From NCBI GenBank assembly GCA_900553515.1, contig USDN01000038.1, positions 1-25,306 on the forward strand: 25,306 bases of DNA, read 5' to 3'. The DNA comes from an uncultured Blautia sp. (GTDB taxonomy: Bacteria > Bacillota > Clostridia > Lachnospirales > Lachnospiraceae). The notes beneath the pieces are model-generated. The model ran no database searches. It was not told the origin of the DNA and saw nothing but the letters and a program-made list of their open reading frames with translations. Shown piece after piece: positions 22,305 to 25,306 of the stretch; position 1 is the first letter of the stretch; each line of letters begins with the position of its first letter. The translations under genes and the position numbers were made by a program.

Positions 22305-22333
22305 TTTTCAAATAAACGCTTTCCCTATACAAT
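22305..22333 (+). promoter_or_regulatory. Promoter of the lysozyme-like gene, very close to its start codon
   Basis: TTTTCA (22305-22310), 17 bases, TACAAT (22328-22333, within TATACAAT). The transcription start is expected at about 22340, which is the first base of the gene's ATG. Confidence 0.5.
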
Positions 22334-22339
22334 GTATTT

Positions 22340-23113
22340 ATGAATACACAAAAGACAAATACCTCAAAGACACAACCAAATATCCCCTCTGTTCAGGAAC
22401 CTGCTGAAAAAGCCATGGCTCCCACACCGTCACAAAAGCCTGCCAGTCGTTCCAGGCAGGAGAAACTGGCGCTCCGCCGGAAACGTCTCCGTCAGAAACA
22501 GGTCCGGCGCCAAAAGCTTTTTCTTGCTGTACTGGCTGCATCTTTTCTGATCGGACTTATTATTGTAAGCTTTTTTACCGGCAAAAAACAACCGGAACGG
22601 CTTACCATTAATTCTGCCTGCGAGGCCTACCGTACCACTGTGGAAAATACCGCTTCCCTATATGGGATGTCCGAATATACAGACCTGATTCTTGCCCTTA
22701 TGATGCAGGAAAGCTCCGGCCGGGGACCGGACGTTCTGCAATCCTCAGAGGGAGCCTATAATAAAAAATATCCTCAGGTTCCCAATGGGATCCAGGATGC
22801 AGATTATTCCATTGAATGCGGAATCCAGGAACTGAAATATGCCATGGATAAGGCAGGCGTTACCAGCCCCACTGACATGGGCAATATCCGTCTTGCCCTC
22901 CAGGGATACAATTTCGGTGCAGACCCTTATTTTTCCTATCTGGAAAAAAACGGAATTTCTTCCTGGTCAGAAAAAACAGCAGAAGCTTTCGCACAAATGG
23001 CAAGTGGAAATACCCCAAGGTCTGAAGATGATCCTTTTTACAAAACAGCCGGCCCCTGGAACTACGGCGATCAACGCTATCCGGAGCATGTACTGAGGTA
23101 TTATCATCCATAA
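22340..23113 (+). CDS. Membrane-anchored lysozyme-like cell wall hydrolase
   Basis: A 257-residue protein. A polar N-terminus and a highly basic stretch (about 38-59, RxRR-type repeats) precede one membrane span (60-79), so the catalytic part faces outward. Residues about 90-215 match the lysozyme-like (CwlT/PF13702-type) muramidase fold: ILALMMQESSGRGPDVLQSSE with the likely catalytic E124, the SIECGIQEL segment, and LALQGYNFGADPY. No NlpC/P60 domain is fused, unlike CwlT. The only in-frame ATG that includes the basic and membrane segments is 22340; it lacks a ribosome binding site and sits about 7 bases after a -10 box. The next methionine (residue 26) has no better site. Confidence 0.85.
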   Translation: MNTQKTNTSKTQPNIPSVQEPAEKAMAPTPSQKPASRSRQEKLALRRKRLRQKQVRRQKLFLAVLAASFLIGLIIVSFFTGKKQPERLTINSACEAYRTTVENTASLYGMSEYTDLILALMMQESSGRGPDVLQSSEGAYNKKYPQVPNGIQDADYSIECGIQELKYAMDKAGVTSPTDMGNIRLALQGYNFGADPYFSYLEKNGISSWSEKTAEAFAQMASGNTPRSEDDPFYKTAGPWNYGDQRYPEHVLRYYHP

Positions 23114-23177
23114 AAGCATGGATATTTTCTTATTTGAGAAATTTGATAAATTTTTTTAAAAAATTTCAAAAAAACAT

Positions 23178-23206
23178 TTGACAACTACAATTCTATATGC
23201 TATCAT
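23178..23206 (+). promoter_or_regulatory. Promoter of tRNA-Gly
   Basis: TTGACA (23178-23183), 17 bases, TATCAT (23201-23206). The expected start near 23213 is about 40 bases before the mature tRNA. The stretch before it (23114-23177) is very AT-rich, with an imperfect GAAATTT/AAATTTC pair, and might include a weak terminator for the lysozyme-like gene; it holds no gene. Confidence 0.75.
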
Positions 23207-23252
23207 ATGTTTTGTCGATGAGGGAAACACCTCAGAGATTAATACAGGATAT

Positions 23253-23325
23253 GCGATAGTGGCGTAGTTGGTAACGCGCGACCTTGCCAAGGTCGAGACC
23301 GCGGGTTCGAGCCCCGTCTATCGCT
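23253..23325 (+). tRNA. tRNA-Gly (anticodon GCC)
   Basis: A 73-base cloverleaf: acceptor GCGATAG/CTATCGC, D-stem GCGT/ACGC with an AGTTGGTA loop, anticodon stem CGACC/GGTCG with loop TTGCCAA (anticodon GCC), a 5-base variable loop and the T-arm GCGGG-TTCGAGC-CCCGT with one G-U pair. The discriminator is U73, as expected for bacterial tRNA-Gly. CCA is not encoded. It is a single tRNA gene with its own promoter and terminator. Confidence 0.97.
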
Positions 23326-23329
23326 CTTG

Positions 23330-23360
23330 AAACCAGAACAGATATTGTTCTGGTTTTTTT
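23330..23360 (+). terminator. Terminator of tRNA-Gly
   Basis: AAACCAGAACA (23330-23340), loop GATAT, TGTTCTGGTTT, then a continuing T-run to 23360. A strong intrinsic terminator four bases after the tRNA. Confidence 0.9.
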
Positions 23361-23391
23361 CATAAAATAATATTCGGGAGAGATATGACAA

Positions 23392-24033
23392 ATGGCTTTC
23401 AGATATATAGACATGAACACTTATAAGCGAAAAAAGCATTTTGAATACTTCTGTGGACTGGCTTACCCATATGTGGGCGTTACTGTTAATGTAGATATTA
23501 CAGAACTGACCCACTTTATCAAAGAAAAACGGCTTCCATTTTTTCTGACCATGTGCTATTGCGTTTCCAATGCAGCCAATCAGGTGCCTGAATTTCGCCA
23601 GAGAATTCTAAATAACCAGATCATAGAATATGATTACTGCCAGACATCTCATACCGTAGCATTGGAGGATGGTACCTATTGCTATTGTCAGCTGGACAGC
23701 AGCTGTTCTTTTGAGGAATATATTCCCTATGCGCTGAAAGAGCAGACAAAGGCAAAGCAGGATCCTTCTATCGAAGAATCAGAAGAAAACATCCTGGATA
23801 AAATTTTTATCTCCACTCTTCCCTGGATTTCTTATACCTCCCTGATTAATCCGGTTCCTTCTCCTGCAGACAGTAACCCTCGGATCACATGGGGGAAATA
23901 TTTTGAGCAGAATGACAGAACCTTACTTCCTCTTTCTGTTTTATGCCATCACGCACTGGTAGATGGATTACATATTTCCAGGTTTTATCAACTGCTGGAA
24001 ACGCAGCTCAAAAGCATCACAGAACACTGTTAA
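23392..24033 (+). CDS. Chloramphenicol acetyltransferase-like protein (CAT type A fold)
   Basis: A 213-residue protein of the classical chloramphenicol O-acetyltransferase family. The catalytic segment LCHHALVDGLH (184-194) contains the active H187 and the structural D191 of the HHxxxDG motif, STLPWISYTSL (141-151) matches the SxxPWxxFTS region, and the C-terminus RFYQLLETQL is typical. The N-terminal DMNTYKRKKHFEYF corresponds to the family's WxRKxYFEHF segment. Length is right for an active trimer-forming enzyme. GGGAGA stands about 12 bases before the ATG; a nearer ATG two codons upstream is in another frame. Many chromosomal clostridial copies have no proven resistance role, so acetylation of chloramphenicol is possible but not shown. 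No mobile-element signs surround it. Confidence 0.85.
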   Translation: MAFRYIDMNTYKRKKHFEYFCGLAYPYVGVTVNVDITELTHFIKEKRLPFFLTMCYCVSNAANQVPEFRQRILNNQIIEYDYCQTSHTVALEDGTYCYCQLDSSCSFEEYIPYALKEQTKAKQDPSIEESEENILDKIFISTLPWISYTSLINPVPSPADSNPRITWGKYFEQNDRTLLPLSVLCHHALVDGLHISRFYQLLETQLKSITEHC

Positions 24034-24050
24034 AAACTTATATCTCCCAG

Positions 24051-24090
24051 AAAAAAAGAGTCCAGTAAAGTCAAACCTGAACTCTTTTTT
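24051..24090. terminator. Bidirectional terminator after the CAT-like gene
   Basis: An A-run plus GAGT-C-CAG (24051-24065) pairs with CTG-A-ACTC plus T-run (24077-24090), with one mismatch, and can end both the CAT-like gene (+) and the Big2 protein gene (-). Confidence 0.8.
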
Positions 24091-24125
24091 ATATAACACC
24101 GCAGTCAATGACTACTGCCTCCATT

Positions 24126-25244
24126 TTATTTCAGATAACGGTTTCTGTTTGAAGATGTATTGGATATCATTGTATATTTTTTCAGATTTCCCATATATCT
24201 TCTTATAAATGCCGCGCATTCGCTTCTGGAAACTCTTCTGTTCTCTTTGTCTGTACGTCCAATGTAATATTCATCTGTTCTACCATGATATTCTTCTCCG
24301 TGCTGCTTACGTACAAGTCTTGTTCCGGAAATTCCATACAGAGCACTCCAGGAACCTCCTACTCCGTTGATCCATCCACCCACATAAATTCCTTTATATT
24401 TTTGAGAATATTGGAAGGTCGGATGATGAGACATCCCTTTCAATGCACATTTTCCCATATAACGAACCGCACCATCACGGACTGTATAAACATAATAGGT
24501 AACTCCCGGTGAGGTATATTTATCTGTGATGAGCAGTTCCGGCACCCCTTTTTGATCTATATTGATCATATAAAAAAATGCCGGGTGAAAACTGTAATTA
24601 TCAACGGTTAATCTGCTTCTGCTGAGAAATTCTTTATACAAAGTCTTATAACCCGGAGCAGGCTTTACCGTTATCACACATCTGGCAGTTTTTCCATTAG
24701 CCGTTGCGTATACTGTGGTTTTCCCAGGTTTCTTTGCCTTAACAATCCCTTTACTGTTCACGGAAGCCACTCTGGAATTGCCCACTTTCCATGTAACTTT
24801 TTTTGATGGACCGTCTACACTTGCCCACAGGCGAAAACTTTTTCCCTGGACTAAAGTAGTGGAATTTACATGAAGCCGGATCGATGGCAGAACTTTTACT
24901 TTGCAGTAACGTCTGATGCCATTGGCGGAAGCCGTGATCACTGCATTTCCATAACCTTTTGCCGTAACCTTCCCATTAACCACAGTCGCTACTGATGGTT
25001 TACTGGTCGTCCAGCTCACCCTTGAACTTTGGCCTGTTACTCTGGCAGAAATTTGTTTCTGGTTTCCCTTTACCATGACCAGACTGGGGTGGCTCAAACC
25101 TAAAGAAGCACCTTTGGTATACTCTTTATTACTGTTTTCTGCCATTGCATGGACAGGTGCCTGAAATACAGTCATGATCATAAATAAGCTAGCTGCAAGT
25201 ATCAGCAGCTTTTTTGTCATTATGTTTCTGTTTCTTGATTTCAT
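24126..25244 (-). CDS. Secreted protein with two Big2 (Ig-like) domains
   Basis: A 372-residue exported protein. Basic residues 1-12 and a hydrophobic core to about 30 end in PVHA (residue 33), a signal peptide. Two bacterial Ig-like (Big2) domains follow: about 48-118 (VSWTTSKPSVATVVNGKVTAKG) and about 121-195 (KVTWKVGNSRVASVNSKGIVKA), with the usual W-x-S/N-S-x-V-A-x-V pattern. Residues about 200-355 form a separate domain (HPAFFYMINIDQKGVPELLIT, then YVYTVRDGAVRYMG) of a type common in Lachnospiraceae surface proteins with no assigned function. No LPXTG anchor is seen, so it is likely secreted or held non-covalently. ATG at 25244 follows AAGGAGAG; the second ATG at 25220 lacks a site. Confidence 0.85.
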   Translation of the reverse strand: MKSRNRNIMTKKLLILAASLFMIMTVFQAPVHAMAENSNKEYTKGASLGLSHPSLVMVKGNQKQISARVTGQSSRVSWTTSKPSVATVVNGKVTAKGYGNAVITASANGIRRYCKVKVLPSIRLHVNSTTLVQGKSFRLWASVDGPSKKVTWKVGNSRVASVNSKGIVKAKKPGKTTVYATANGKTARCVITVKPAPGYKTLYKEFLSRSRLTVDNYSFHPAFFYMINIDQKGVPELLITDKYTSPGVTYYVYTVRDGAVRYMGKCALKGMSHHPTFQYSQKYKGIYVGGWINGVGGSWSALYGISGTRLVRKQHGEEYHGRTDEYYIGRTDKENRRVSRSECAAFIRRYMGNLKKYTMISNTSSNRNRYLK

Positions 25245-25306
25245 ACCTCTCTCCTTCCTATAATTTCAAGCCCTAATTCATTGATTTTTGGACTTTTTCT
25301 TTAAAT

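Noticed and set aside
1..25306. CRISPR array, prophage, insertion sequence or integrative element.
   Set aside because: No direct-repeat array, transposase, integrase or terminal repeat was seen; the single tRNA-Gly is not followed by an integrase gene or an obvious attachment repeat.

Overview
The window looks like chromosomal DNA of an anaerobic Firmicute, most likely a gut Lachnospiraceae (Blautia/Ruminococcus-like). This is inferred from moderate GC with AT-rich intergenic regions, strong AGGAGG ribosome binding sites, sigma-A type promoters, U-tailed hairpin terminators, abundant radical-SAM/iron-sulfur/thioredoxin proteins and the gene families present. No phage, insertion sequence, CRISPR array or integrase is visible.

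Left region (about 1-4310, all minus strand): one tight six-gene operon, read from right to left: a thioredoxin-reductase-like flavoprotein, thioredoxin, a B12-binding-type radical SAM protein, a 34-residue single-membrane-span peptide, a protein resembling the C-terminal domain of AIR synthase/HypE, and the tRNA methyltransferase TrmL. Two hairpins follow trmL.

Next (4370-10210, minus strand): a 5-oxoprolinase-type locus in the order NRAMP-like transporter, pxpB, pxpC, accB, accC, pxpA. It carries a complete biotin carboxylase and biotin carrier but no acetyl-CoA carboxyltransferase (accA/accD). Because PxpB/PxpC are homologous to the carboxyltransferase part of urea carboxylase, the cluster reads as a split urea-carboxylase-like enzyme plus a LamB/YcsF hydrolase. 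This is the best candidate for an under-described system. Its leader contains an intrinsic terminator directly behind a promoter, and a second hairpin separates the transporter from the enzymes.

Middle (10218-12864): glyA (minus) and an iron-containing alcohol dehydrogenase (plus) are divergently transcribed from two near-consensus promoters.

12895-15861 (minus): a DUF134 regulator, two NifX/NifB-type small proteins and two ferredoxin-containing MinD-type ATPases, organised with stop/start overlaps. The gene set resembles the orange-protein (ORP) loci of sulfate reducers. Three CATATG-centred palindromes surround the promoter and look like regulator binding sites.

Right part (15988-25306): M32 carboxypeptidase (+), a Cache-GGDEF diguanylate cyclase (-), O-acetylhomoserine sulfhydrylase (+) with a leader hairpin, an SH3/3D-domain secreted cell wall protein (-), a membrane-anchored lysozyme-like protein (+) apparently made from a near-leaderless mRNA, tRNA-Gly(GCC), a chloramphenicol-acetyltransferase-like protein (+) and a secreted two-Big2-domain protein (-). 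Genes in this part are mostly single transcription units bounded by clear terminators, several of them bidirectional.
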